The notes under the pieces are model-generated. The model had not been told where the DNA came from, did not search any database, and saw only the letters and a program-made list of their open reading frames with translations. Position numbers and translations under genes: made by a program. A stretch of 10,038 bases of DNA, taken from JAAEQG01 sp023133475. Lineage in GTDB: Bacteria; Planctomycetota; Phycisphaerae; UBA1845. Positions 1-6,347 of this stretch are shown piece by piece. Numbering within the stretch: position 1 is the stretch's first letter; every line of letters begins with the position of its first letter. The DNA lies in assembly GCA_030631415.1 (NCBI GenBank), contig DAOVLE010000200.1, positions 1 through 10,038 on the forward strand, read 5' to 3'.

Positions 1-4
1 CCAC

Positions 5-39
5 ATTTTCCATTTTTCATTTTCAATTTTCCATTTTCC
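5..39 (+). repeat. Heptamer tandem array (ATTTTCC type)
   Basis: Five consecutive 7-base units, ATTTTCC or one-base variants of it, run without a gap. The array is AT-rich and cannot keep a reading frame because 7 is not a multiple of 3. It sits just upstream of the leader of the SPOR lipoprotein gene. The same unit returns at 1081-1094 and 1383-1417. Confidence 0.85.
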
Positions 40-75
40 GCTTGATTCGCCCATAATAGGTTGGCCAACTATGGC

Positions 76-83
76 GAAGGAGG
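76..83 (+). promoter_or_regulatory. Strong Shine-Dalgarno that decides a GTG start
   Basis: GAAGGAGG ends 6 bases before GTG at 90. The in-frame TTG at 84 directly abuts it and has no spacer, so GTG at 90 is the better start of the first gene. A 10-base palindrome, GTTGGCCAAC at 60-69, lies just upstream and could be an operator, but it is too short to call. Confidence 0.75.
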
Positions 84-89
84 TTGCCG

Positions 90-878
90 GTGAGAGTAGC
101 ACGGAATACGTCCTGTGGACTTGGGCTTTTTTTGTTGTTCACGTATGTGGGTGGGTGCTCAGCCCTTCCCGCCCCTGCTATTCAACGCATCCGGACGGCT
201 GACCGCGAGTATCGCTGCTGTCGCTATGCCGCCGCCGAGGAGTTGCTTTCTCCGGTGATCGCAGCCCATCAGGGCAAACCCGAAACGGCGGAGGCGTTGT
301 ATCTGCGTGGTCTGTGCCGTCTCAGATCGCAACGGGTCGCCGAGGCCCGATCCGATCTCGACAAAGCTTTGCACCTTGCCCGGCGGAACGATCTGGTCGA
401 TCGGATTCATGCCCAACTGGGCAACATCGCGTTCGACATGGAGAAGCACGATCAGGCTATCGTGCATTACGAGCAGGGCTATAACGATCTTCCGAACAAA
501 CCGCCCAAGGACCGCGTGGGCTACCAGTATGGGGTCGTCCTCCAGCGTGTGGGGCGCTGGGTAGAGGGGCGGTCCGTGCTGAGCGGTGTGGCAGGAAGGT
601 TCCCCAAAAGCGACTTTGCCGGCAAAGCAGGCCGCAAAGCTGCTTGGCCTCATGATCATTATGCCATTCAATGTGGGGCGTATCGCAACATCGCCGGGGC
701 TCACAAACATGCCGACTCGCTGAGGGATCGCGGCATCGATGCGTTGGCAGTTCCGCACTCGGCTGCCTCGGCGACGCTTTATCTTGTCTGTGTGGGGCAT
801 TACCGCACCTACGCGGCGGCCCGGGATGCTTTGCCCACGGTGCGGCAAGCTCAGTCGGACGCCTTCATCGTACCGTGA
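90..878 (+). CDS. Lipoprotein with TPR repeats and C-terminal SPOR domain
   Basis: A predicted 262-residue exported lipoprotein, probably binding septal or denuded peptidoglycan. Residues 1-23 form a signal peptide (RVAR n-region, LGLFLLF hydrophobic core) ending in the lipobox VGGC, with Cys23 as lipidation site. Residues about 45-170 contain roughly three TPR-like helical pairs (for example ALYLRGLCRLRSQRVAEA and HAQLGNIAFDMEKHDQAI). Residues about 190-262 match the SPOR pattern: YAIQCGAY, then ADSLRDRGIDAL, then LYLVCVGHYRTYAAARDAL, ending DAFIVP. SPOR domains bind glycan strands lacking stem peptides; TPRs bind protein partners. The gene stands alone, with a repeat island downstream. GTG at 90 is preferred over TTG at 84 because of the Shine-Dalgarno spacing. 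The domain order is clear; the cellular role in division or envelope upkeep is inferred. Confidence 0.86.
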   Translation: MRVARNTSCGLGLFLLFTYVGGCSALPAPAIQRIRTADREYRCCRYAAAEELLSPVIAAHQGKPETAEALYLRGLCRLRSQRVAEARSDLDKALHLARRNDLVDRIHAQLGNIAFDMEKHDQAIVHYEQGYNDLPNKPPKDRVGYQYGVVLQRVGRWVEGRSVLSGVAGRFPKSDFAGKAGRKAAWPHDHYAIQCGAYRNIAGAHKHADSLRDRGIDALAVPHSAASATLYLVCVGHYRTYAAARDALPTVRQAQSDAFIVP

Positions 879-916
879 GATTTTGCCCAACGGCGGGGGG
901 GATTTGTCGGGCAACC

Positions 917-937
917 GTAGGGCGGGTTCCACCCGCC
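917..937 (+). repeat. Single-arm copy of the 57-base hairpin repeat
   Basis: These 21 bases match the left arm of the hairpin at 4165-4221 exactly and stop at the arm boundary. The arm contains its own small inverted repeat, GGCGGGT-TCC-ACCCGCC, so it can fold alone. Confidence 0.85.
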
Positions 938-970
938 GCAACCGGCAGAATGAAAAATGGAAAATGCTGA

Positions 971-993
971 CTAAACGCTACGGACTTGTCGCC
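971..993 (+). repeat. 23-base direct repeat, copy 1
   Basis: Pattern CTAAACGYTRCGGACTTGTC followed by GCC; copy 2 is at 1273-1295 with two differences. The two copies enclose about 280 bases containing the inverted repeat and the 57-base hairpin. Confidence 0.75.
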
Positions 994-999
994 GCCAAA

Positions 1000-1022
1000 C
1001 CGGATATTTCATGAACGCAGAG
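1000..1022 (+). repeat. Repeat shared with the 3' end of the glycosyltransferase gene
   Basis: Matches 9924-9946 at 21 of 23 bases; the core is TTCATGAACGCA. Here it is intergenic and runs into the inverted repeat. At 9924 it contains the stop codon of the glycosyltransferase gene. Confidence 0.7.
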
Positions 1023-1130
1023 ACGCAGAGGGTGCAGAGAAGAAGGGAGTGCACTCAACGACAATGTTTCCCATCCCCCCATTTTCCATTTTCTCCATTC
1101 TTCTCTGCGTCCTCTGCGTCTCTGCGTTCA
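1013..1130. repeat. Long inverted repeat (GACGCAGAG type)
   Basis: The left arm at 1013-1044 (GAACGCAGAGACGCAGAG and following) and the right arm at about 1098-1130 (ending CTCTGCGTCTCTGCGTTC) are near-perfect reverse complements, about 30 bases each, with a loop of about 53 bases. Each arm is internally repetitive (CGCAGAGA units). The loop holds two ATTTTCC-type heptamers at 1081-1094. It could form a large cruciform or RNA hairpin. No role is known to me. Confidence 0.8.
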
Positions 1131-1149
1131 AATCATGCAACTACCGGCG

Positions 1150-1206
1150 GTAGGGTGGGTTCCACCCGCCGCGCCATGCCAAGAAGGCGGGTAGAACCCG
1201 CCCTAC
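1150..1206 (+). repeat. 57-base double-hairpin repeat, full copy 1
   Basis: Two 21-base arms around a 15-base loop (GCGCCATGCCAAGAA). The arms pair with two mismatches, so this copy is slightly decayed relative to 4165-4221. Each arm also folds internally through GGCGGGT/ACCCGCC-type stems. Orientation is forward, judged by the loop. Confidence 0.9.
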
Positions 1207-1240
1207 AACTGTGATTACGCCGTTTTCTCAGTTTTTCATG

Positions 1241-1270
1241 TTCCACGCTTCACGCTCCCCGTTGGGGAGC
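1241..1270 (+). repeat. Short heptamer run ending in a perfect stem-loop
   Basis: TTCCACG-CTTCACG-CTCCCCG is a degenerate 7-base periodicity. The last unit enters GCTCCCC-GTT-GGGGAGC (1254-1270), a perfect 7-bp stem with a 3-base loop. There is no T run after it, so it is not a standard terminator. Confidence 0.6.
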
Positions 1271-1272
1271 CG

Positions 1273-1295
1273 CTAAACGTTGCGGACTTGTCGCC
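1273..1295 (+). repeat. 23-base direct repeat, copy 2
   Basis: Second copy of the repeat at 971-993, with two differences (T for C and G for A in the CGYTRCGG part). Same orientation, 302 bases apart. Confidence 0.75.
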
Positions 1296-1323
1296 TCTAA
1301 ACATCCCCGCCCGCGTTACCACG

Positions 1324-1417
1324 ATTTCTCCATTCTCCATTCTCCATTCTCCATTCTCCATTCATCACGTTTCCCATCCCCCATTTTCCATTTTTAATTT
1401 TCCATTTTCAATTTTCT
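1324..1417 (+). repeat. Two adjacent heptamer arrays (ATTCTCC then ATTTTCC)
   Basis: ATTCTCC is repeated four times exactly at 1332-1359 with degenerate units on both sides. After a short spacer, five ATTTTCC-type units follow at 1383-1417. Both arrays have period 7 although the unit sequence differs, and both are pyrimidine-rich on this strand. Confidence 0.88.
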
Positions 1418-1464
1418 CCAGATGCGATTGCCCTGTTCACTTCCCCGCAAGAGGGTTGCCTATC

Positions 1465-1493
1465 TTGATATCGAACCCCGGTATCGTTATATG
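1465..1493 (+). promoter_or_regulatory. Candidate sigma-70-type promoter of the TPR lipoprotein gene
   Basis: TTGATA (1465-1470, 5 of 6 consensus) and TATATG (1488-1493, 4 of 6) are separated by 17 bases. Transcription would begin near 1500, leaving a leader of about 75 bases before the start at 1575. This also argues against using the in-frame ATG at 1422. Confidence 0.4.
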
Positions 1494-1561
1494 TTCAGAC
1501 GTGCTGGTGAGGATTTTGCTCAAACCGCGCGTCCAGTTGGCCCGATGCTATTGGGGAAGGC

Positions 1562-1567
1562 GAGGAG
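1562..1567 (+). promoter_or_regulatory. Shine-Dalgarno deciding the ATG at 1575
   Basis: GAGGAG lies 7 bases before ATG at 1575. The resulting protein begins with a proper lipoprotein signal peptide, whereas starting at 1422 would bury that signal 51 residues inside the protein. Confidence 0.7.
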
Positions 1568-1574
1568 TCCGAGA

Positions 1575-2600
1575 ATGTTGGTCCGCAAGCTTCATGCCAT
1601 GCGTTTTGTGCTGATGGCAGCCTGGTTATGCGGTGTCGGCGGCTGTGCTCAGATTCGACACTGGCAGGCTGATGTCAAGGTCGAGCACGGGCAGCAACTG
1701 CTCGAGCAGGACCAACTCGAGGATGCCCTGGCTGAATTCGAGGCGGCTGTCGCCATGGAACCGGAGTCGGCAGTGGCGCACTCGAGCATGGGGGTCATCT
1801 ACCGCCGAATGGGCGAATATGCCCAAGCCATCGAGTGCTTTTCCAACGCACTACGCCACAATCCCCAGTCATTTGCGGATTCGCTGAACCTGGCTCAGCT
1901 CTACCACTTCACCAAGCGGATTCGCGACGCGATTCAGGCCTACCTGCTGGCGTGTGATCTGCGACCTGACGACTTCAACGCCCAACTGAACCTGGGCGTC
2001 TGCTATTGGGAAGTTGGTGACCTGAATCAGGCGATCGAACGGTATCAGCAAGCCATCGAGATCGATCCCGACAGCCCCCACGCCTACGTGAACCTGGGCA
2101 TCGTGTACGACACTCAACGTAAGCACTATGAAGCCATCCACTGCTACAAACAGGCCTTGGAACGGGACAGCCGACAACCAGCCATCCTGGTCAATCTCGG
2201 GTACACCTACCTGAACCAGGATCGGTTGAAGATGGCTCGGATGTCGCTCGAACAGGCGATCAAGATGGACCCCAAGCTTCCGTCGGCTCATGAGGGTTTG
2301 GGGTTTTGCTGCTTTCGGATGCACGAGTTCGACATTGCCAAGGAGTGCTACCGCATGGCACTGATCTGCGATCCGCAGTTGCCGAACTCTTACGCCTTTC
2401 TGGGCTCGATCAGCATGCTCGAATATCTCGAAACACCGTCCGAGACGCGGCTTCGCGACAAGGCTTTGGAGTATTGGCACCGCTCATTGGAACTCAAGCC
2501 CGATCAGCCCAAGGTTCGGCAGTTGATCGCCAAGTATAAACCAAAACAGGCTGATCCCGACACCGTCCTGCTGACCGAAAGCGCACGCCCTCCAAAATAG
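1575..2600 (+). CDS. TPR-repeat lipoprotein
   Basis: A predicted 341-residue lipoprotein made almost wholly of tetratricopeptide repeats, so probably a membrane-anchored scaffold that binds other proteins. The signal peptide is residues 1-23 (MLVRKLHAMR n-region, then FVLMAAWLCG) with lipobox VGGC and Cys24 as lipid site, the same lipobox as in the first gene. From about residue 31, seven regular 34-residue TPRs run to about 268 (for example LNLGVCYWEVGDLNQAIERY and YVNLGIVYDTQRKHYEAI), followed by an eighth degenerate repeat with an insertion near TPSETRLRDK. The C-terminal 20 residues are polar and unstructured. Its stop codon touches a composite repeat element that starts at 2600. The specific partner cannot be deduced; related TPR proteins in other bacteria serve pilus or outer-membrane assembly, but nothing here shows that. 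Confidence 0.87.
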   Translation: MLVRKLHAMRFVLMAAWLCGVGGCAQIRHWQADVKVEHGQQLLEQDQLEDALAEFEAAVAMEPESAVAHSSMGVIYRRMGEYAQAIECFSNALRHNPQSFADSLNLAQLYHFTKRIRDAIQAYLLACDLRPDDFNAQLNLGVCYWEVGDLNQAIERYQQAIEIDPDSPHAYVNLGIVYDTQRKHYEAIHCYKQALERDSRQPAILVNLGYTYLNQDRLKMARMSLEQAIKMDPKLPSAHEGLGFCCFRMHEFDIAKECYRMALICDPQLPNSYAFLGSISMLEYLETPSETRLRDKALEYWHRSLELKPDQPKVRQLIAKYKPKQADPDTVLLTESARPPK

Positions 2601-2712
2601 TGCACATTCAGTAAACCCGTGGTGTAATAAAGGCAAGAGGCAAGAGGCAAGAGGCAAAAGCAGTAGGGCGGGTTCCGCCCGCCGCAGGCAACAAGGCAAC
2701 AAGGAGAGGATG
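2600..2712 (+). repeat. Composite repeat: 25-base head, GGCAAG heptamers, one hairpin arm
   Basis: The head at 2600-2624 (containing CAGTAAACCCGTGGTG) matches 6333-6357 with one mismatch. Four AGGCAAG-type heptamers follow at 2631-2658. Next comes one 21-base hairpin arm at 2663-2683 with one change (GCCC for ACCC), then GGCAACAA 8-base units to about 2705. The head-then-heptamers order is the same as in the element at 6333-6473. Confidence 0.8.
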
Positions 2713-2762
2713 TGAGAGGGGGCTCAGAAGAAGACACCTTAGTTGCCTATTCCCTATTCTCT

Positions 2763-2797
2763 CTTGCCTCTTGCCTCTTGCCTTTTGCCTTTTGTCT
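2763..2797 (-). repeat. Heptamer array, reverse orientation (CTTGCCT)
   Basis: Five consecutive 7-base units, three exact CTTGCCT then TTTGCCT and TTTGTCT. They are the reverse complement of the array at 2631-2658, so the island 2631-2797 can fold into a long imperfect hairpin. The 105 bases from here to the parA start hold no clear promoter. Confidence 0.85.
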
Positions 2798-2902
2798 TGG
2801 TGGCACCATGCCGCATATTGGGATATGATTCGCCCATGGTTGCGGTAAGCGGTGCTTAACCCGGGTATTTCACCGCGGAGCCGGGGTAGTGAAGTGCGAC
2901 CG

Positions 2903-3745
2903 ATGCGGACCATCGCGATAATCAACCAGAAGGGTGGGGTGGGCAAGACGACCACAGTAGCCAACCTCGGCGCAGCGCTGGCGCTGGCGGGCAGGCGCGT
3001 TCTGCTGATCGATCTGGACCCCCAGACCCACCTGACCCTGAGCTGCAACGTCGAACCGGACACTGACCAACTCAGCATCTACGACATCCTGATCGACGAG
3101 AAATCGGCGGACGAAGCGGCGGTCGAGGTGGAGAAGAACACTTGGCTGATCGGCTCGGACATCGACCTTGCTGCCGCGGAGACGGAGTTGGCAAACGTTA
3201 CCGGGCGTGAGTTGATTCTGCGGAATGCGTTGTCGGCAATGGTGGGTCGATATGATTTCATATTGATCGATTGCCCGCCGTCGCTGGGGCTTTTGACGGT
3301 GAATGCGTTGACGGCAGCAGAGGAGGTGTTCGTCCCGCTTCAGCCGCATTTTCTGGCTTTGCAGGGTGTGGGGAAGTTGTTTGAGACGGTGGCTTTGGTG
3401 CGCGACCGGCTTAACCCCAAGTTGTCGGTGACGGGGATTGTGCTCTGCCTTTATGAGACCGGCACGCGGTTGGCTGGCGAGGTTGTCGCGGACCTGCGGC
3501 AGTTCATCGAAAACGCGCGTGGCACGGTGGTGCCCTGGGCCCATGCACGTATCTTCGACACGGTGATCCGCCGCAACATCAAGCTGGCGGAATGCCCCAG
3601 CCATGGGCTTACGATCTTCGACTATGAGCCGCGGAGCAACGGGGCTTTGGACTATGCCCGGTTGGCTGGCGAGGTGCTTGGCAAGTTGGGGGCGGTGGAG
3701 CAACCGGCTACAAAGTGCGGGATGAGACACAAGATTCCGAGGTGA
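2903..3745 (+). CDS. parA: ParA/Soj-family ATPase (orphan)
   Basis: A 280-residue deviant Walker ATPase of the ParA/Soj/MinD group, which binds ATP as a sandwich dimer and positions DNA or protein cargo. The deviant Walker A box KGGVGKTT is at residues 10-17 with both signature lysines (Lys10, Lys15). Walker A' DLDPQ is at 37-41 and Walker B FILIDCPPS at 119-127. The family C-terminal motif appears as LAECPSHGLTIFDYEPRSNG with DYARLAGEV after it. ATG at 2903 puts RTIAIINQKGG at the N-terminus as in relatives; an in-frame GTG at 2894 is also possible and the Shine-Dalgarno is weak either way. No parB and no complete parS site are visible, so a role in chromosome segregation is not supported locally. 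The VanZ-like gene follows 9 bases after the stop. Confidence 0.93.
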   Translation: MRTIAIINQKGGVGKTTTVANLGAALALAGRRVLLIDLDPQTHLTLSCNVEPDTDQLSIYDILIDEKSADEAAVEVEKNTWLIGSDIDLAAAETELANVTGRELILRNALSAMVGRYDFILIDCPPSLGLLTVNALTAAEEVFVPLQPHFLALQGVGKLFETVALVRDRLNPKLSVTGIVLCLYETGTRLAGEVVADLRQFIENARGTVVPWAHARIFDTVIRRNIKLAECPSHGLTIFDYEPRSNGALDYARLAGEVLGKLGAVEQPATKCGMRHKIPR

Positions 3746-3754
3746 CTACCAGCC

Positions 3755-4159
3755 TTGTCTGAACCTATTTTACAGCCGAGTGGTCGAAAGTTCTTCACTT
3801 TTTGGACAATAGCGTGGGTCTGCGCGTGGGCGGGATTGTTCGTGGTGATGCATAACCCTGCACCTCGAGGCCTGGCCCTTCCGCCCAACAGCGATAAGGT
3901 CATCCACTTCTGTGCCTATTTCGCGTTGGCCATGATGGGCGTGCGTTCGGCGTTTTCCCGGCAGGTGAAGCTCGATGCTCGATGGCTGGTCAAGTGGATC
4001 ATCATTTATACGGTGTATTGTGCCGCGGACGAATTGCTTCAGGGCCCGGTAGGGCGGCATCCTTCGCTGTATGATTGGTTGGCGGACATAGCCGGCGCCG
4101 CCGCCGCCCTGGGCATCGCCTACGTGAACCGCCCCGGCGAACCCGAATCCCAGGAATGA
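3755..4159 (+). CDS. VanZ-like family membrane protein
   Basis: A 134-residue protein of the VanZ-like family. Residues 13-32 form the first membrane segment, about 52-67 the second, 78-91 the third and 107-124 the fourth. Conserved polar residues fit the family: SDKVIHFCAYFAL at 46-58 (Asp47, His51, Tyr55) and DELLQGPVGRHPSLYDWLAD at 92-111. The start is a rare TTG at 3755, 10 bases after a GAGGTG ribosome site that overlaps the parA stop; no ATG or GTG gives the full first membrane segment in this frame. Close spacing suggests co-transcription with parA. VanZ itself gives low-level teicoplanin resistance, but most relatives have no known job, so resistance should not be assumed. The perfect hairpin at 4165-4221 follows directly. 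Confidence 0.85.
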   Translation: MSEPILQPSGRKFFTFWTIAWVCAWAGLFVVMHNPAPRGLALPPNSDKVIHFCAYFALAMMGVRSAFSRQVKLDARWLVKWIIIYTVYCAADELLQGPVGRHPSLYDWLADIAGAAAALGIAYVNRPGEPESQE

Positions 4160-4164
4160 ACCAA

Positions 4165-4221
4165 GTAGGGCGGGTTCCACCCGCCACGCCATGCCAGGAA
4201 GGCGGGTGGAACCCGCCCTAC
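4165..4221 (+). repeat. 57-base double-hairpin repeat, perfect copy between convergent genes
   Basis: Two 21-base arms are perfect reverse complements around the loop ACGCCATGCCAGGAA. It starts 5 bases after the VanZ-like stop, and its last base is the final base of the aroF stop codon on the opposite strand. By position it could end transcripts from both sides, but there is no U tract. Each arm alone can fold through GGCGGGT-TCC-ACCCGCC, so two alternative structures are possible. Confidence 0.92.
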
Positions 4222-5300
4222 TAACTCATCCATCCGCCGCTTTCGGCCCGGCGGGGCTGTGCGGCGGCGGTTCCCCAACGGGTTACGCGGTGGTCGACAA
4301 TCTCTGCCACCTGCTTGATTTGCTCCATCAGACGGGTGAATCGGGCGGGCAGGACCGCCTGGGGGCCGTCGCACATGGCTTTGTCCGGGCAACTGTGCAC
4401 CTCGATGATCAAACCCGCCGCCCCGGCGGCGATGGCAGCCAAGGCTAATGCAGGAACCAGATCGCGTTTGCCCGCGGCATGGGAGGGATCAACGAAAACC
4501 GGCAGATGCGAACGCTCCTGCACCACCGGAACCGCCGAAACATCCAGCGTAAACCGCGTCTCCTCGTTGAAGGTGCGCATCCCACGCTCGCAGAGGATCA
4601 CCCGGTGGTTGCCTTGGCTGAGCACGTACTCGGCGGACATCAGCAACTCGGTGATCGACGCCGCCAGCCCTCGCTTGATGAACACCGGTTTGTCTGTCTT
4701 GCCCACCTCCAGCAGCAGGTTGAAGTTTTGCATGTTGCGGGCGCCGATCTGGAAGATATCAGCATACTCAGCCACAATCTCGACGTCCCGCGGATCGGTC
4801 ACCTCGGTGATGGTAGGCATGTCTAACTCGTCACTAGCCTGCTTGAGCAGTTCCAGCCCTTCTTTGCCCATGCCCTGGTAGGCGTAGGGTGAGGAGCGTG
4901 GTTTGAATGCCCCGCCGCGGAGGATGGAGGCGCCGGCATCTTTGACCAACCGCCCGATCTCGAACAGCATTTCGCGCCCTTCGATGGCGCAGGGGCCGGC
5001 GATGATATTGACGTGTGGGCCGCCCACGCGAATACCTTTGATATCGAGGATGGTGTCGGATTCGTGGAACTCGCGTGAGGCCAGTTTGTACGGTTGGGTG
5101 ACCGCGATCACCCGGTCCACACCGCGAAGCTGATCGAGTTGTTGGATGGTCTCCGGGCTCTTTTGACCGACGGCTCCGATGAGCGTGCGAAACTCAGCCT
5201 TGGAGATATTGGGGGTCAGCCCCAACTCGGTGATACGCCCGATCACATGATCGATGTCCGCCTCGGTGGCGGTCGATCTCATCACCACAATCACATCCAT
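4221..5300 (-). CDS. aroF: 3-deoxy-7-phosphoheptulonate (DAHP) synthase, type Ibeta
   Basis: A 359-residue enzyme condensing phosphoenolpyruvate with erythrose 4-phosphate to DAHP, the first step of the shikimate pathway, in the cytoplasm. Residues 1-70 form the ferredoxin-like regulatory domain (begins MDVIVVM, with IGAVGQ near 41-46), which in the Thermotoga maritima enzyme carries feedback inhibition by aromatic amino acids. Residues about 90-335 form the (beta/alpha)8 barrel. Visible motifs are AGPCAIE (101-107), KPRSSPYAYQG (133-143), GARNMQNF (186-193), KRG (209-211), DPSHAAGKRD (271-280) and EVHSCPDKAMCDGPQ (300-314). Expected metal ligands Cys104, His274, Glu300 and Asp311 are all present. 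The last 20 or so residues are a polar tail. It is the only minus-strand gene, convergent with the VanZ-like gene, with no other aro genes nearby. Confidence 0.96.
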   Translation of the reverse strand: MDVIVVMRSTATEADIDHVIGRITELGLTPNISKAEFRTLIGAVGQKSPETIQQLDQLRGVDRVIAVTQPYKLASREFHESDTILDIKGIRVGGPHVNIIAGPCAIEGREMLFEIGRLVKDAGASILRGGAFKPRSSPYAYQGMGKEGLELLKQASDELDMPTITEVTDPRDVEIVAEYADIFQIGARNMQNFNLLLEVGKTDKPVFIKRGLAASITELLMSAEYVLSQGNHRVILCERGMRTFNEETRFTLDVSAVPVVQERSHLPVFVDPSHAAGKRDLVPALALAAIAAGAAGLIIEVHSCPDKAMCDGPQAVLPARFTRLMEQIKQVAEIVDHRVTRWGTAAAQPRRAESGGWMS

Positions 5301-5370
5301 GATGAGTATTGTAGGGCCTCAAAGAGGGTGGGTCCAATTGATTTTAACCGGGATATTCACTGCCGGGTGC

Positions 5371-5505
5371 CGGGTGCCATGCCCACGCTTGCGTGGGCAT
5401 GTATTGCGTGAGGATGTTCTGGGCAGCCCTGGCACGTTTGGTCTTTCCATCACGTCATCTGCCCTCTGCATGGCCACGCAAGCGTGGACCATGCCACCCA
5501 GCCAC
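5371..5505. repeat. Inverted pair of CCACGC-TT-GCGTGG palindromes
   Basis: Palindrome 1 is at 5378-5401 (11-base arms CATGCCCACGC / GCGTGGGCATG around TT). Palindrome 2 is at 5469-5493 (CATGGCCACGC-AA-GCGTGGACCATG, one bulge) in the opposite orientation. Flanks GGGTGCC before the first and GCCACCC after the second also mirror each other. The 67 bases between them are not repetitive. It resembles a two-unit REP/BIME element. Confidence 0.7.
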
Positions 5506-5610
5506 CCGCCTCCGGCATTCCGTTGTGCTAGGCCCGGTTGCGTAAATCTTTCATGCAAGGCCAGTTACATCCGGATCGCCCCGGCCTGCCCGCAGGGTTC
5601 GGATCGGTCT

Positions 5611-5638
5611 TTGTACGCGATTTCAGCACTGCGATAAA
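5611..5638 (+). promoter_or_regulatory. Weak promoter candidate
   Basis: TTGTAC and GATAAA are separated by 16 bases, followed by a second GATAAA about 20 bases on. Position suits the gene starting at 5709, but the match is weak. Confidence 0.22.
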
Positions 5639-5694
5639 GTTTTCGGACGCTTGCGGTCGATAAAGCCTGCGAATTGGAGGACCAGTTTGGCCTC

Positions 5695-5700
5695 AAGGAG
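5695..5700 (+). promoter_or_regulatory. Shine-Dalgarno supporting the start at 5709
   Basis: AAGGAG ends 8 bases before the ATG. This is the main reason to accept the unrecognised downstream frame as a real gene with this start. Confidence 0.7.
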
Positions 5701-5708
5701 AGTTTCTC

Positions 5709-6347
5709 ATGGAAGCATGGATGCGTCGGAATGAGCGGCGACTCGCGGAGGGCAGACGACGTAGGCCTCTGGATCGCCCCATATTGCACGTGACGGCTAC
5801 CGGGACGGGAGATTGCGGCCCACCCGACGGCGAAGTGCCGGGCGAACTACACCTCGAAGTCACCGACGAGTTCGGGCAGGCGGCTGACTGGTTTAATGAC
5901 TACTGGTGGATGGAGGCCCTTCAGCGATGGCAAATTTACCCCTTGGCGGTCCACATTCTGCCGACTCCCCGGGCACTGCTGCACCCGGTGGCTATACATC
6001 ACATCGAGATGCTCTACCGCGTAGCTCCACGCTGGCGGAAAATCGGGCACTGCTATGTGGATGACGTGGTGACAGAGGCGGGCATCCGGCTTCTGGCTAT
6101 CAGCTCCTACGACGAAGTTTGCATGATCGACTCGTTCCGCCCGGGTTCAGACAAAAGCGAATCTGAGTTGCGTGGAATCAAGGTGGAAAAACTGATCGGA
6201 GAGGTGATGCGGATTCAAGCCTCGGTGGGTGCTCGCCGCCCGCTGCTGATCCGTGTCCCACCGCCGCAAGCCCCAACTACCCATCCCCACCCGGAAGAAG
6301 AACCTGCCACAAGTGAGACCCGCTGCGCAGAGGTGAACATTCAGTAA
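5709..6347 (+). CDS. Hypothetical soluble protein
   Basis: A 212-residue protein that I do not recognise. It has no signal peptide or membrane segment, so it is probably cytoplasmic. The N-terminus is very basic (MRRNERRLAEGRRRR). A central aromatic-rich part follows (DWFNDYWWMEALQRWQIYPL around residues 60-80), then a mixed alpha/beta-looking stretch to about 175 containing HPVAIHHIEMLYRV, KIGHCYVDDVV and SSYDEVCMIDSFR. The last 40 residues are proline-, histidine- and glutamate-rich and likely disordered. The stop codon and the last three residues (NIQ) are encoded by a repeat head that also occurs after another gene, so the natural C-terminus may have been altered by repeat insertion. The strong ribosome site and coding-like composition support a real gene; no function can be given. 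Confidence 0.7.
   Translation: MEAWMRRNERRLAEGRRRRPLDRPILHVTATGTGDCGPPDGEVPGELHLEVTDEFGQAADWFNDYWWMEALQRWQIYPLAVHILPTPRALLHPVAIHHIEMLYRVAPRWRKIGHCYVDDVVTEAGIRLLAISSYDEVCMIDSFRPGSDKSESELRGIKVEKLIGEVMRIQASVGARRPLLIRVPPPQAPTTHPHPEEEPATSETRCAEVNIQ

Larger units (their letters stand above)
879..1574. other. Gene-free repeat island
   Basis: About 700 bases with no convincing gene. In order it holds one arm of the 57-base hairpin, a 23-base direct repeat, a copy of a motif also found at a gene end (1000-1022), a long inverted repeat, a full 57-base hairpin, a small stem-loop, the second copy of the 23-base repeat, two heptamer arrays, and a probable promoter and ribosome binding site for the next gene. 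Short open frames here are built from the repeats and are not believed. Confidence 0.8.
5301..5708. other. Divergent intergenic spacer
   Basis: About 400 bases between the divergent aroF and the next gene. It contains the paired palindromes at 5371-5505, a weak promoter candidate at 5611-5638 and a good ribosome site at 5695-5700. I see no gene, tRNA or obvious leader peptide in it. Confidence 0.6.

Noticed and set aside
43..54. 12-base match TGATTCGCCCAT shared with 2826-2837, both upstream of genes
   Set aside because: A 12-base match is expected a few times by chance in a 10-kb window, and no clear promoter elements surround either copy.
159..941. Long minus-strand open frame of 260 codons opposite the SPOR lipoprotein gene
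   Set aside because: It has no recognisable domain, while the plus strand has a signal peptide, lipobox and SPOR motif over the same bases. It is a shadow of GC-rich coding sequence. The minus-strand frame at 2870-3730 opposite parA is rejected for the same reason.
1011..1214. Open frame of 67 codons in the repeat island
   Set aside because: Its sequence is composed of the inverted repeat and the 57-base hairpin, so the translation has no independent support.
1254..1270. Perfect stem-loop GCTCCCC-GTT-GGGGAGC as an intrinsic terminator
   Set aside because: There is no T tract after it, and it lies almost 400 bases past the nearest stop codon.
1422..1574. N-terminal extension of the TPR lipoprotein to ATG 1422
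   Set aside because: It would bury the signal peptide 51 residues in, has no good ribosome site, starts beside a heptamer array, and overlaps the promoter candidate.
2631..2797. Possible CRISPR array from the regular repeats
   Set aside because: Units are 7-8 bases long, contiguous and without unique spacers, and there are no cas genes.
2801..2806. TGGCAC resembling the -24 element of a sigma-54 promoter before parA
   Set aside because: No GC/TTGC element sits at the required spacing for -12.
5594..5608. GGTTCGGATCG resembling a tRNA T-loop
   Set aside because: No matching acceptor, D or anticodon arms could be built around it.
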